Shown here piece by piece: positions 18,246 through 26,098 of a stretch of 64,000 bases of DNA. This DNA comes from Vibrio tritonius (GTDB lineage Bacteria > Pseudomonadota > Gammaproteobacteria > Enterobacterales > Vibrionaceae). The stretch's first letter is position 1, and every line of letters starts with the position of its first letter. The translations under genes and the position numbers were made by a program. The notes beneath the pieces were generated by a model. That model was not told the origin of the DNA and searched no databases. It saw only the letters and a program-made list of their open reading frames with translations. The stretch covers positions 434,001 to 498,000 of the forward strand of contig NZ_AP014636.1 in NCBI RefSeq assembly GCF_001547935.1, written 5' to 3'.

Positions 18246-20660
18246 TCACTGGCTGCTTTGCTCTTTCCTGATTCGTGTAATCAATGCCTCTGCGGCTAAG
18301 GGTGGAGCGTAGTAATAGCCTTGAATTAATTGACTATTACGCTGAGCAACAAAGGCGAGTTGTTCACGTGTTTCAACCCCTTCAACAACGATATCCAAAT
18401 TGAGGTCATGGGCCATTTTGATGATGGTCGCCGTCAGTTTGCACTGCTCCTGATCATCAGGAAGGCCGATAATAAAGCTGCGATCGATTTTCAGCGTGTC
18501 CCACGGCATTTTGGATAAGTAGGAAAGTGATGAATAACCAGTACCAAAATCGTCGATGGCTAAACGAACGCCGAGCTGTTTCAATTGATGCAGTAACGGA
18601 AGAACTTCATTTTCTCGTTCGATATAAGCCGATTCTGTCAGTTCCAATTCCAGTAAACGGACGGGAAATTCGGTTTGCTTGAGCACATTGTTTAGCGTTG
18701 TTATAAACTGGCCAAAGCGCAGTTGATAAGCGGACACGTTAACCGACATTTTCAATTCGCATAAGCCCTGTGCAATCCATTTTGCTCCGTCTTCGCAGGC
18801 ACGTTTAAGAACGAATTCGCCTAAAGGTTCGATTAATCCTGTCTCTTCTGCAATCGGGATAAACTCAGCGGGTGACACCCAGCCAAGTTCATCATCGTGC
18901 CAGCGTGCAAGGGCTTCAACCCCGACCAAACGTTCGGTTTTGGCACAGTATTGAGGCTGGTAATAGACCTGCACCTTGCCCTCTTGCAAGGTTTGCTTGA
19001 GCTTATTGCTTACGGTCAATTTGCGTTGACTTTCTAGAGTCAGCCGCTCTTCATATAGTCCATAACTGCCGCGGCGATTACGTTTTGCTTCATAAAGCCC
19101 AGCATCAGCCTCTTGTAGCAAATCCCGATTTTCTCCTTGCGCCTGGAAACTAGCCCCAATCGTAGCGGAAATGTACACCTCTACTTGATTATTAAGCGGT
19201 ATCACTTGGGCAAGACGGTGTTGAATCGCATTGATCAATTGCGTCACTTTCAATAGCGGCAAATTGGCAATCAAAATCGCAAATTCATCTCCACCAGTTC
19301 GCGACAGACCGAGTACATCATCGGGAAATTCATCATTCAGTAAGCGCAGTCTATCTGCCTGAGTACGCAATACCGTATCGCCCGCTGCATGCCCATAACT
19401 ATCGTTTACGTCTTTAAAATGATCCAAATCGACGACCAATAGCCCAAACGCCTTACCCTGTAGGCTCTCAATTACATCATCTAGGACACGACGGTTAGGT
19501 AACTGGGTAAGTTGATCATGGCGAGCGAGATGGTTAAGTTTGGCCTGAATCCTCTTTTGTTCGTCGATATTGACCAATGACAGTACAAAAGTTACAGGCT
19601 TGCTTGACTCGGACTCAACTTTGGTAACGGAGAGTAGCCCATGATGTTTATCGCCAAAGGTAATTTCACCACGCCAAGGAAGAGTGCGTAGTACCTGTAG
19701 CTCTAGGGAGCGCTGAGGATAAGTGAAGAGTGAAAAGATCGAATCTGTACGCGTTAATAGTGTGGATATCGGTAATGCTAATAATTCGCATAAGGCATGG
19801 TTTGCTCTTAGAACCTTACCTTGATTGTCCACAATCGCTAAGCCCTCGTCTGTGTGTTTAAATACCGTATCAGCTTGTTCACGATAAGTCTCTTGTTCCG
19901 ACATTTCTTCTGTTAATTGAGTGCTGGTTTTAAGGAGCAATGTCCAACGAAAATCGTCCGTGCTTAAGTAACTAATGAACGACTTACGACGAATAAGGGT
20001 AAAGAGAATCAGCGGAAATGCGTATCCGCTAGCAGTTAGGATTTTGCCATCCAACGACCCAAATACAATATTGATGATCTCTTGGGAAAAGCCAAAGGCT
20101 AATAGTGGGAAGATAATACCATCAATACAGAGAACCGTTATGAACAGCAGAATATAACAAAAGCCGGTTACCACAGGGTTGAAATGGCATTTTTTCAGTT
20201 TTTCAAAACTATAGAGCAGCGTAAGCAACTCAAGAATAATCAGTACGCCACCCAAAATAATAAAAGGAGTGGAGATATCAAACAGCGCTGGCGAAGTATT
20301 ATGGGGATTCATTATCCCTTGGTGTGACAAACTGCGCGCGGCCAAATCAGAAAATAGCGCATTAAATAAATCGACAAACAGCACTAAGCGCACCAAGTGG
20401 CGCAGAATGAATAGGTCACGCTCAACTAAAACAAATAATACCGACGACATCATAAAAGCGCCGTAGCAAATATTGCCACCGGATACAGTAATATCCGCGG
20501 TGACGGGGAGTGAATAAACGTTTCCAAAGAATCCACCGATCAATAGTACCAACGCAATGTAGATGTAATAAGAGACGCGACGCAGTGGTCCATCAAGTAC
20601 AGTGAAATAGAGTGGGAATATCGAAAACAGAGCTATTTGCAGCAAAAAGAGTTCAAGCAT
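18246..20660 (-). CDS. Membrane-anchored PAS-GGDEF-EAL cyclic-di-GMP protein
   Basis: An 804-residue signalling protein. The first 230 residues contain seven or so hydrophobic helices that I cannot assign to a named MASE domain; a PAS domain follows (about 255-365, FKHTDEGLAIVDNQGKVLRANHA). The GGDEF domain is intact (SRTGGDEFAIL near residue 455), as is the EAL domain (VEALARWHDD near 581, ELTESAYIE, DDFGTGYSSLSYL, KIDRSFI, VVEGVET, IQGYYY). Both synthesis and hydrolysis of cyclic-di-GMP are therefore possible from sequence. It is a single gene with A+T-rich flanks; nothing suggests which process it controls. Confidence 0.93.
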   Translation of the reverse strand: MLELFLLQIALFSIFPLYFTVLDGPLRRVSYYIYIALVLLIGGFFGNVYSLPVTADITVSGGNICYGAFMMSSVLFVLVERDLFILRHLVRLVLFVDLFNALFSDLAARSLSHQGIMNPHNTSPALFDISTPFIILGGVLIILELLTLLYSFEKLKKCHFNPVVTGFCYILLFITVLCIDGIIFPLLAFGFSQEIINIVFGSLDGKILTASGYAFPLILFTLIRRKSFISYLSTDDFRWTLLLKTSTQLTEEMSEQETYREQADTVFKHTDEGLAIVDNQGKVLRANHALCELLALPISTLLTRTDSIFSLFTYPQRSLELQVLRTLPWRGEITFGDKHHGLLSVTKVESESSKPVTFVLSLVNIDEQKRIQAKLNHLARHDQLTQLPNRRVLDDVIESLQGKAFGLLVVDLDHFKDVNDSYGHAAGDTVLRTQADRLRLLNDEFPDDVLGLSRTGGDEFAILIANLPLLKVTQLINAIQHRLAQVIPLNNQVEVYISATIGASFQAQGENRDLLQEADAGLYEAKRNRRGSYGLYEERLTLESQRKLTVSNKLKQTLQEGKVQVYYQPQYCAKTERLVGVEALARWHDDELGWVSPAEFIPIAEETGLIEPLGEFVLKRACEDGAKWIAQGLCELKMSVNVSAYQLRFGQFITTLNNVLKQTEFPVRLLELELTESAYIERENEVLPLLHQLKQLGVRLAIDDFGTGYSSLSYLSKMPWDTLKIDRSFIIGLPDDQEQCKLTATIIKMAHDLNLDIVVEGVETREQLAFVAQRNSQLIQGYYYAPPLAAEALITRIRKEQSSQ

Positions 20661-20868
20661 AAATGAGGATCGTACGATTAATAGACGGAGTGAATTCTAT
20701 ACGAAGTTTTCTATATTAGTAGTGATTACTTTGCAAAAAGCGGCTGAAATGTTGGAAGTCTTAAATTTGAGGTGATTTAAGAAGCAGGTTCAAGAAGCAT
20801 AAGAAAAGAATAACCTCTCTTTAGTTGGATGGGTGAGGGCCATCCAAAGAGTAACGGGTGAGGTAGAA

Positions 20869-21012
20869 TTACAGTTCGAACAAACGGTCAAACTCACGCT
20901 GCGCCAAAATTTCTTCAATCTTTTTGCGAGTTTCATGTTCGCTCAGAGATTTTTTATTGAGGCTATCGTCTTGCTGCGGTTTGGCTTTCGTCGTTTTGGT
21001 CTTTTTTGACAT
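20869..21012 (-). CDS. Small basic protein, possible PA3496-family
   Basis: A 47-codon ORF running MSKKTKTTKAKPQQDDSLN then KKSLSEHETRKKIEEILAQR and EFDRLFEL. AAAGGA lies 10 bases before the ATG. A lysine-rich tail followed by an amphipathic ETRKKIEEILAQREFDRL helix resembles the short PA3496-type putative regulatory proteins of gamma-proteobacteria, but I assign it only tentatively. It lies between the GGDEF-EAL gene and the Csp gene with the same orientation as both. Confidence 0.55.
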   Translation of the reverse strand: MSKKTKTTKAKPQQDDSLNKKSLSEHETRKKIEEILAQREFDRLFEL

Positions 21013-21202
21013 AGAGTTTCATTCCTTTAAAAACCACAAGAGCATAATCATTAACAATAAAATGAAAAGTAATGTCTATGTATTATGAGATCTTGTGTGA
21101 ATAAATAATAAAGTTTTATTGTGCATTATAATAATGAACATGCATTTACAGGTTAACCCAATTCAATATTGAAATGGATAATGTGTGCGAGATAGATAGG
21201 AA

Positions 21203-21301
21203 TTAAATTTGATATTCTGATTGAGGAGTGTTTTGTTCTTTCAATTTTTTATCACGTAATAATTGATACCAATGACGCTGACGCGTAGTTCTTCGAGCCA
21301 T
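21203..21301 (-). CDS. Very small basic ORF (32 aa) downstream of the Csp gene
   Basis: The ORF reads MARRTTRQRHWYQLLRDKKL then KEQNTPQSEYQI and is preceded by AAGGAAATAT before the ATG. It is rich in Arg/Lys and Gln and follows the Csp gene by 110 bases in the same direction. The ribosome binding site and sensible composition argue for translation; length and lack of a known family argue for caution. Confidence 0.4.
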   Translation of the reverse strand: MARRTTRQRHWYQLLRDKKLKEQNTPQSEYQI

Positions 21302-21411
21302 ATATTTCCTTCATGTAAATAGAGAAAAAAGAGGAGATTGTATCTAGTAGAGCGAGGGTAATAAAAGGGAGGGAATTGGCGCGATGGATAGCCATCACGC
21401 CAATAAATTCA

Positions 21412-21624
21412 TTACAGCGCTGTAACGTTTGCTGCTTGAGGGCCTTTTTTACCCTGTTCAACGTCAAAGCTTACACGTTGACCTTCAGCAAGAGTTTTGA
21501 AACCTTCAGATACGATAGCGTTGAAGTGTACAAACACATCTTGACCACCGTTGTCTTGGCTGATGAAACCGAAACCTTTAGTTTCGTTGAACCATTTTAC
21601 TGAACCAGTCGCTTTGTTAGACAT
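21412..21624 (-). CDS. Cold-shock-domain protein (CspA family)
   Basis: A 70-residue single-stranded nucleic-acid-binding protein. Both RNA-binding motifs are intact: [12 protein letters not shown] (RNP1, residues 10-21) and DVFVHF (RNP2, 29-34), with the terminal [11 protein letters not shown]. The start at 21624 is the genuine CspA N-terminus ([12 protein letters not shown]); the open frame reaches 21768 but that is non-coding leader. The protein acts as an RNA chaperone at low temperature or during stress transitions. A gap of nearly 500 bases upstream is consistent with the long structured leader usual for this family. Confidence 0.96.
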   Translation of the reverse strand: MSNKATGSVKWFNETKGFGFISQDNGGQDVFVHFNAIVSEGFKTLAEGQRVSFDVEQGKKGPQAANVTAL

Positions 21625-22018
21625 AGATATTTCTTCTTTTTTACGATTAAAATTTAATGTTGAGCTTTTAACAAATTGGATTAAATGGATTTTCAGGAAG
21701 AGTTGTCGCAGGGCTAAACGAAATAGTTCGAAAGATGACTGAGAGGTAACTTGTACTAAAGGTTTCACTTAAAACTCATTTTGTTAGAGCTAGGCAGAGT
21801 ATACACGTTGCTCAAATAATCACTAGCGTTATTTTTGATAAATTTACTTATCACAGAAATTTGCGAGGAGAATCAACCATCCTAGCAGAGAACGATTTAT
21901 CGTGAGTTATTCTAATGCGGGATTCAACTGGTCAAACCGCCAGATTTTGAGTGTTTCCCTATTCTTCCTGTATACTCCGGCGACCGCAGGATGCGGCGCT
22001 CTACTTTTAGGATGGGTA
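21625..22018. other. Csp 5' leader and promoter region
   Basis: No credible gene. By analogy with CspA genes the first 150-200 bases upstream of 21624 (minus strand) are probably the structured leader of the Csp mRNA. A small hairpin CCGC-AGGAT-GCGG lies near 21984-21996. Nothing else was recognised. Confidence 0.4.
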
Positions 22019-22068
22019 TATACCCAAGTAACCTCAAGATTCCGTTTCAGTGATTAAGAAACTGAAAC
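22019..22068. repeat. Dispersed TATACCCAAGTAAC repeat plus hairpin
   Basis: TATACCCAAGTAAC at 22019-22032 is identical to the left arm of the element at 52496; it sits inside a GGGTATATACCC palindrome and is followed by CTCAAGATT. A second stem GTTTCAG (22044-22050)/CTGAAAC (22062-22068) follows. This looks like a diverged or rearranged member of the same repeat family, within the corA leader. Confidence 0.6.
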
Positions 22069-22119
22069 ATAAAAAAGATAGATTACGGGTCAACTCGTAA
22101 CGATGGAGAGGAGTGTGCA

Positions 22120-23076
22120 ATGCTGCGTTTTTTTAGAATAATAAATGGCGTAATTACAGCCATGCCAACCGACGAGAGCAGCGATCTTAGACAATGTGTT
22201 CAGCAGGCCGAATGGATTGATGCACATGAACCTACAGATGAAGAGCGTCAATTAATTAGTTCGTTATGGCGCATTGAACTGCCCGAATCAACCGATGTAG
22301 AGGAAATTGAAACATCGGCACGTTGCTTTATTGACTGTTCAGGGATTCACGTTCACTCACTATTTCTTTCTCCCACAGAAGGACGCCACAATTCGGTGAC
22401 TGTCGCTTGTATTTTACAAAACGAACGATTGATCACCATTCGTGAAGGGGATGTGGCCGATTTTCGTTTATTACGATTACGTGCGCGACGTGGCCAGGTA
22501 CATTGCAATAATGTAGACAGCCTATTGGTGACTTTGCTTGAGCAGAAAGTAGAAAATCATGCGGATATTCTGGAAGATATCCATCGCCAATTGGAAAAAG
22601 TGAGTCACGACGTACTTGAAAATGAAGACTCAGATTTGGAAGAGTGTATTAGCCGTTTAGCGCGTCTTGAAGACAGTAACGGTAAAGTTCGTTTGTGCCT
22701 AATGGATACTCAGCGCACGATTTCGTTTCTGCTTCGAAACTTAAAATCACGTAATGATCATCGAGAAACCTTAACTGAAGTTGGACACGACATTGAAGCG
22801 TTGATGTCTCACACCACGTTTTTGTTCGACAAAATCAACTTCTTAATGGATTCAACTCAAGGTTTTATTAATATCGAACAGAACCAGATCATTAAAATTT
22901 TCTCGATTGCTTCTGTGGTATTTTTACCGCCAACCGTTATCGCAAGTATTTATGGGATGAACTTTGATTTCATGCCAGAACTGCATTGGTTCGGTGGTTA
23001 TCCGTTTGCGCTCGGATTGATGTTAGCCTCTGGCTTTGCCCCGTATGTGTACTTTAAACGCAAAGGGTGGCTCTAA
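22120..23076 (+). CDS. corA: Magnesium/cobalt channel CorA
   Basis: A 318-residue divalent-cation channel almost the same length as E. coli CorA. The long acidic cytoplasmic funnel (residues 1-250) includes DIEASAR-like EIETSARCFID, KVRLCLMDTQR and FINIEQNQIIKIFSIASVVFLPP, followed by the selectivity motif YGMNF at about 278-282, the MPEL loop, a second membrane helix and the basic YFKRKGWL end. The gene stands alone with a clear terminator. CorA-like ZntB transporters were considered, but the GMNFxFMPEL loop and KRKGWL end are CorA-like. Confidence 0.93.
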   Translation: MLRFFRIINGVITAMPTDESSDLRQCVQQAEWIDAHEPTDEERQLISSLWRIELPESTDVEEIETSARCFIDCSGIHVHSLFLSPTEGRHNSVTVACILQNERLITIREGDVADFRLLRLRARRGQVHCNNVDSLLVTLLEQKVENHADILEDIHRQLEKVSHDVLENEDSDLEECISRLARLEDSNGKVRLCLMDTQRTISFLLRNLKSRNDHRETLTEVGHDIEALMSHTTFLFDKINFLMDSTQGFINIEQNQIIKIFSIASVVFLPPTVIASIYGMNFDFMPELHWFGGYPFALGLMLASGFAPYVYFKRKGWL

Positions 23077-23104
23077 AGGACAATTGTGATCCTAGCCCCA
23101 AATG

Positions 23105-23141
23105 AAGTCCTCACTGTTTACGCCGTGGGGACTTTTTTTAC
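23105..23141 (+). terminator. Terminator of corA
   Basis: AAGTCCTCAC (23105-23114) pairs with GTGGGGACTT (23125-23134, one T-G pair), followed by a seven-base T-run. Confidence 0.88.
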
Positions 23142-23350
23142 GCTAGCTTTTTCACAACTTAACGCCGAAATGAGTAACAGCGCTTTATTTGAGCGCCAAG
23201 TGTCACGCTGCTGATAAAATTCACACAAGGCTTACCTGTTCCCTTTCTTCTCTTTACATTCCTTTACGTTTTCTCTTTATCATCGCCAGCATTTATCAGT
23301 TAACCCATTGAGTTATCTGTTGAACACTTACCATGATAGTAGGAAATACA

Positions 23351-24019
23351 ATGAAAAAAATATCGTGTTTATTGGCTGTGGTACTGGTACTTACGGGGTG
23401 TGAAGCAACACAAAGACAAAATGCGACAACCGGAGAACAGGAAACCAATTCTGCGACCAAAGGGGCCATGATTGGTGCTGTAGCCGGGGTATTAACCGGA
23501 CTCGCAACTGGAAAGAGTGCTAAAGATCGCCGTAAACGCGCGTTGATTGGCGTCACGGGTGGGGCAGCTATCGGTGCTGGCGTTGGGTATTATTTTGACC
23601 GACAAGAAGCGGCGTTACGTAAAGAGCTGGTGGATTCGGGCGTTCAGGTCAAGCGTATTGGAGATGGTCAGTTGGTTCTTGTGATGCAAAATGGTATCGG
23701 TTTTCAATCTAACTCTTACAACCTTGATGCCAGCATTTATAAATCGCTCAATGGGGTGGCTCGTATCCTAGTGGAGTACCCTAAAACGCAACTTTTGATC
23801 ACAGGACACACCGATAGCTCTGGTAGCGCCAGTTATAACCAGCAGCTTTCAGAGCAACGTGCCAGCTCGGTTCGTACTTATTTGATCGGTCAAAAGGTGG
23901 CATCAAATCGCATTCAAGTGCAAGGAGCGGGAGAGAGCCAACCTATTTGTTCCAACAATACTCAGTCAGGCCGTAAGTGTAACCGCCGCGTTGAAATTTC
24001 GATTTTGCCGCTCGAGTAA
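23351..24019 (+). CDS. OmpA-like peptidoglycan-associated lipoprotein (YiaD type)
   Basis: A 222-residue outer-membrane lipoprotein. The lipobox LTGC acylates Cys17. A glycine-rich Gly-zipper segment follows (GAMIGAVAGVLTGLATG and GVTGGAAIGAGVGYYFD), then a C-terminal OmpA domain with the peptidoglycan-binding pattern TGHTDSSGSASYNQQLSEQRA (key residues HTD, N, LS, RA) and NRRVEI. This architecture is that of YiaD. The ATG at 23351 has AGGAAA before it; an ATG at 23333 lacks a good site. Its role is probably envelope integrity. Confidence 0.9.
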   Translation: MKKISCLLAVVLVLTGCEATQRQNATTGEQETNSATKGAMIGAVAGVLTGLATGKSAKDRRKRALIGVTGGAAIGAGVGYYFDRQEAALRKELVDSGVQVKRIGDGQLVLVMQNGIGFQSNSYNLDASIYKSLNGVARILVEYPKTQLLITGHTDSSGSASYNQQLSEQRASSVRTYLIGQKVASNRIQVQGAGESQPICSNNTQSGRKCNRRVEISILPLE

Positions 24020-24029
24020 GACTTTTTAA

Positions 24030-24048
24030 GCCCCTGCGTTGCAGGGGC
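24030..24048. terminator. Hairpin between convergent OmpA-like and ArgP genes
   Basis: GCCCCTGC, loop GTT, GCAGGGGC. The stem is strong; T-runs are short on either strand, so efficiency is uncertain. Confidence 0.6.
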
Positions 24049-24069
24049 ATTACTTCCGGACGAAATCCT

Positions 24070-24969
24070 CTACCTTACCAAAATCCCCTTTGAAGCTTGG
24101 AAAAAACCGTTGGTGATTTGTGTGAGTCCTTTCGAGTTAACTGCCGCATGCTGCCAATAGTGTGGTTCATTTAGCCACACCTCTGGGGCCAAATTGACCA
24201 ATGAATTTGCCGCAATCGCCTCTTCAAACAGCCCATCCGCACTAACGCACCAACCCATATGGCGTTTGGCCGCTTCTACTAAACTCACTGAATCCGGTAG
24301 GTAGTGAATGTGATGTGGTGTGATGTGTGAACCAGTAATCTTTTGCATAAAACGCATTTGCAGCGGGTCTTTACGGTTATAAATCATCACTGGGGCGTTG
24401 AGAAAAGCCTCTTCAGTCAACCCTTGAGCAAAATAGCGCGCGGCAAATTGTGGCGAGGCGATGGCGCAGTAACGCATGTTACCTAAAAAATGCACCGCAC
24501 ATCCTTGTAAAGGAGTCTTCTCGCTGGTAATTGCCCCTAGAACATCGCCATTTTTCAGATGTTCGAGCGTGTATTCTTGGTCATCAACGCGAATATCAAA
24601 TTTGTGACCATATTCTTGATGCAAATCGGTCAAGGCATTTAATAGCCAAGTGGAGAGCGAGTCTTCATTGACTGCAATAGGAAAGGGCTTGGCGTGCAAT
24701 TGGCTATGCTGTTCGGGCAATAAGTCCGCCATCACTTCTGCTTCGAGTAGAGCCATTGATTTCACGCGACTCAGGAGCTGTTCTCCTGCTCGTGTTGGGC
24801 GACATGGGGTTTGCCTCACCACTAATAATTGCCCAATTCTATCTTCCAAAGTCCGCAGCCGCTGTGAGATAGCAGAAGGTGTCACGTTTAGCTTTTTGGC
24901 GGCTTTATCAAAACTCGCCTCTTCAATCACCGCAATAAACGCATCCACTTGGGGAGAGAGCAAACTCAT
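24070..24969 (-). CDS. argP: LysR-family regulator ArgP-like, controls the adjacent exporter
   Basis: A 299-residue LysR protein resembling E. coli ArgP (IciA). The helix-turn-helix reads DKAAKKLNVTPSAISQRLRTLEDRIG (within residues 18-45), then RQTPCRPTRAGEQLL and the ArgP-like NEDSLSTWLLNAL in the effector domain. It is divergent from a LysE-type exporter gene, the same arrangement as argP/argO. ArgP senses lysine and arginine and activates argO when arginine is in excess; that function is transferred from the family. Confidence 0.82.
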   Translation of the reverse strand: MSLLSPQVDAFIAVIEEASFDKAAKKLNVTPSAISQRLRTLEDRIGQLLVVRQTPCRPTRAGEQLLSRVKSMALLEAEVMADLLPEQHSQLHAKPFPIAVNEDSLSTWLLNALTDLHQEYGHKFDIRVDDQEYTLEHLKNGDVLGAITSEKTPLQGCAVHFLGNMRYCAIASPQFAARYFAQGLTEEAFLNAPVMIYNRKDPLQMRFMQKITGSHITPHHIHYLPDSVSLVEAAKRHMGWCVSADGLFEEAIAANSLVNLAPEVWLNEPHYWQHAAVNSKGLTQITNGFFQASKGILVR

Positions 24970-25128
24970 GGCAATTCCATCATTAGAAATTCTTAATAAG
25001 CGTAAGATTATATCGATTTTCTAAACAACGCCAGCTCGGCATACTGACAGCAAATGAATTTTCTCCCTATTTATCTTTGTTAAAAGCTGGGGGAAATAAC
25101 GACATAAATAACACGAAAAAGGTGATGT

Positions 25129-25755
25129 ATGCTGGTCTCCTCACTTGCCACTGGTTTTACAACTGGAGCGGGTTTAATTGTTTGTATTGGCTCACAAAAC
25201 GCGTTTGTGCTGCGCCAGGGGTTATTACGTAGTTATACCGCGATGGTGGCAACGGTCTGTATTGTAAGCGACGTATTTTTGATTTTTTGTGGGCTGTCTG
25301 GCTTGGGATTTATTGTCAAGCAGTGGCCAGGTGTCATTGATGTAGTACGTTACGCTGGAGCGGCTTTCTTGATGTTTAATGCTTATGGTGCAGCAAAACG
25401 AGCATGGCAGGGAAGTGGTGTGCTCGATCCAAGTGCCACTCAAGGTGGCTCTCTCAAACAAGTGCTGCTTACTTGCTTGGGGTACACTTGGCTGAATCCT
25501 CATGTCTATTTGGATACGGTGGTGATGCTCGGTAGTCTATCGTTGCATTACGACGGGGATGAAAAATGGCATTTCGGCGCCGGTGCAATGTTAGCCAGCG
25601 CGGTATGGTTTATCGCCATCACCTATGGCGCGAGGCTACTGCTGCCTTTGTTTCATAACCCCAATGCGTGGCGTATTTTAGATGGTTTGATTGCGCTGAT
25701 GATGGCCTACCTTAGCGTGACGTTGTTGATGATGCCGTTGGCTGTAATAGCGTAA
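25129..25755 (+). CDS. argO: LysE/ArgO-family amino-acid exporter
   Basis: A 208-residue inner-membrane exporter with about six hydrophobic segments. The start GFTTGAGLIVCIGSQNAFVLRQGLLR is the LysE hallmark, including the IGSQNAFVLRQG motif, and CLGYTWLNPHVYLDTVVMLG is the second conserved block. It exports basic amino acids, most likely arginine. The divergent ArgP-like gene is 159 bases away, and the gap between them would hold the activator site. Substrate preference between lysine and arginine cannot be fixed from sequence. Confidence 0.88.
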   Translation: MLVSSLATGFTTGAGLIVCIGSQNAFVLRQGLLRSYTAMVATVCIVSDVFLIFCGLSGLGFIVKQWPGVIDVVRYAGAAFLMFNAYGAAKRAWQGSGVLDPSATQGGSLKQVLLTCLGYTWLNPHVYLDTVVMLGSLSLHYDGDEKWHFGAGAMLASAVWFIAITYGARLLLPLFHNPNAWRILDGLIALMMAYLSVTLLMMPLAVIA

Positions 25756-25893
25756 GATCAGATAAGAAAAATGATAGAGAATGGAAAGTAAAAGTTAAGT
25801 TATATATTGCTTTCCATTTCATTGAACTGGTTTTATGCAAAGGATTTGATAGAATACTTGAATAATTTCATCAGTTAGAACAAGGAGGTATTT
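25756..25893. other. Gap before the ABC-F leader ORF
   Basis: AATGGAAAG (25780-25788) and CTTTCCATT (25810-25818) form a 9-bp stem with a 21-base loop, possibly the end of the argO transcript. TTGAAC (25822) and TAGAAT (25850) are promoter-like words but spaced too widely to be convincing as a pair. Confidence 0.3.
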
Positions 25894-25983
25894 ATGATTT
25901 TGTGTGCATTGTTTTTTGCATACGTTTTTGCTTACCTAGCTCGCTCAAGTTTTCCAGCATCGTGCTGCGATAACCTAGCTTGA
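25894..25983 (+). CDS. Candidate 29-codon leader peptide upstream of the ABC-F gene
   Basis: The ORF reads MILCALFFAYVFAYLARSSF then PASCCDNLA and is preceded by an almost perfect ribosome binding site, AAGGAGGT at 25882-25889, 4 bases before the ATG. Such a strong site in front of a tiny hydrophobic ORF, 112 bases before an ABC-F gene, is the arrangement known for ribosome-targeting-antibiotic resistance genes that are switched on by ribosome stalling. The peptide's last codons lie inside a stem (25941-25949 with 25979-25987). Existence as a leader is inference. Confidence 0.5.
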   Translation: MILCALFFAYVFAYLARSSFPASCCDNLA

Positions 25984-26098
25984 GCGAAGTCATCAAATTT
26001 ATAGACTAACTAGAGTCTCTTCTCTCTAGCTTACACGGTTATTGTCAGCGATTTACTGACAAGGGCGTTGTTATGCCTAAAACTTGAGTAAGCCAATG
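25941..26098 (+). promoter_or_regulatory. Possible translational attenuator of the ABC-F gene
   Basis: TCGCTCAAG (25941-25949), inside the leader ORF, pairs perfectly with CTTGAGCGA (25979-25987), at its end. The core CTCAAG can instead pair with CTTGAG at 26083-26088, immediately upstream of the ABC-F ATG at 26096. Two further hairpins lie between: CTAGAG (26010-26015)/CTCTAG (26024-26029) and TTGTCAG (26042-26048)/CTGACAA (26056-26062). No T-run follows, so control would be at translation rather than termination. Confidence 0.4.

Noticed and set aside
21625..21768. 48-residue N-terminal extension of the Csp protein
   Set aside because: CspA proteins begin MSNK...GSVKWF; the extension is leader RNA.
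22120..23076. ZntB zinc transporter
   Set aside because: The GMNFxFMPEL loop, KVRLCLMDTQR block and KRKGWL end match CorA better than ZntB.
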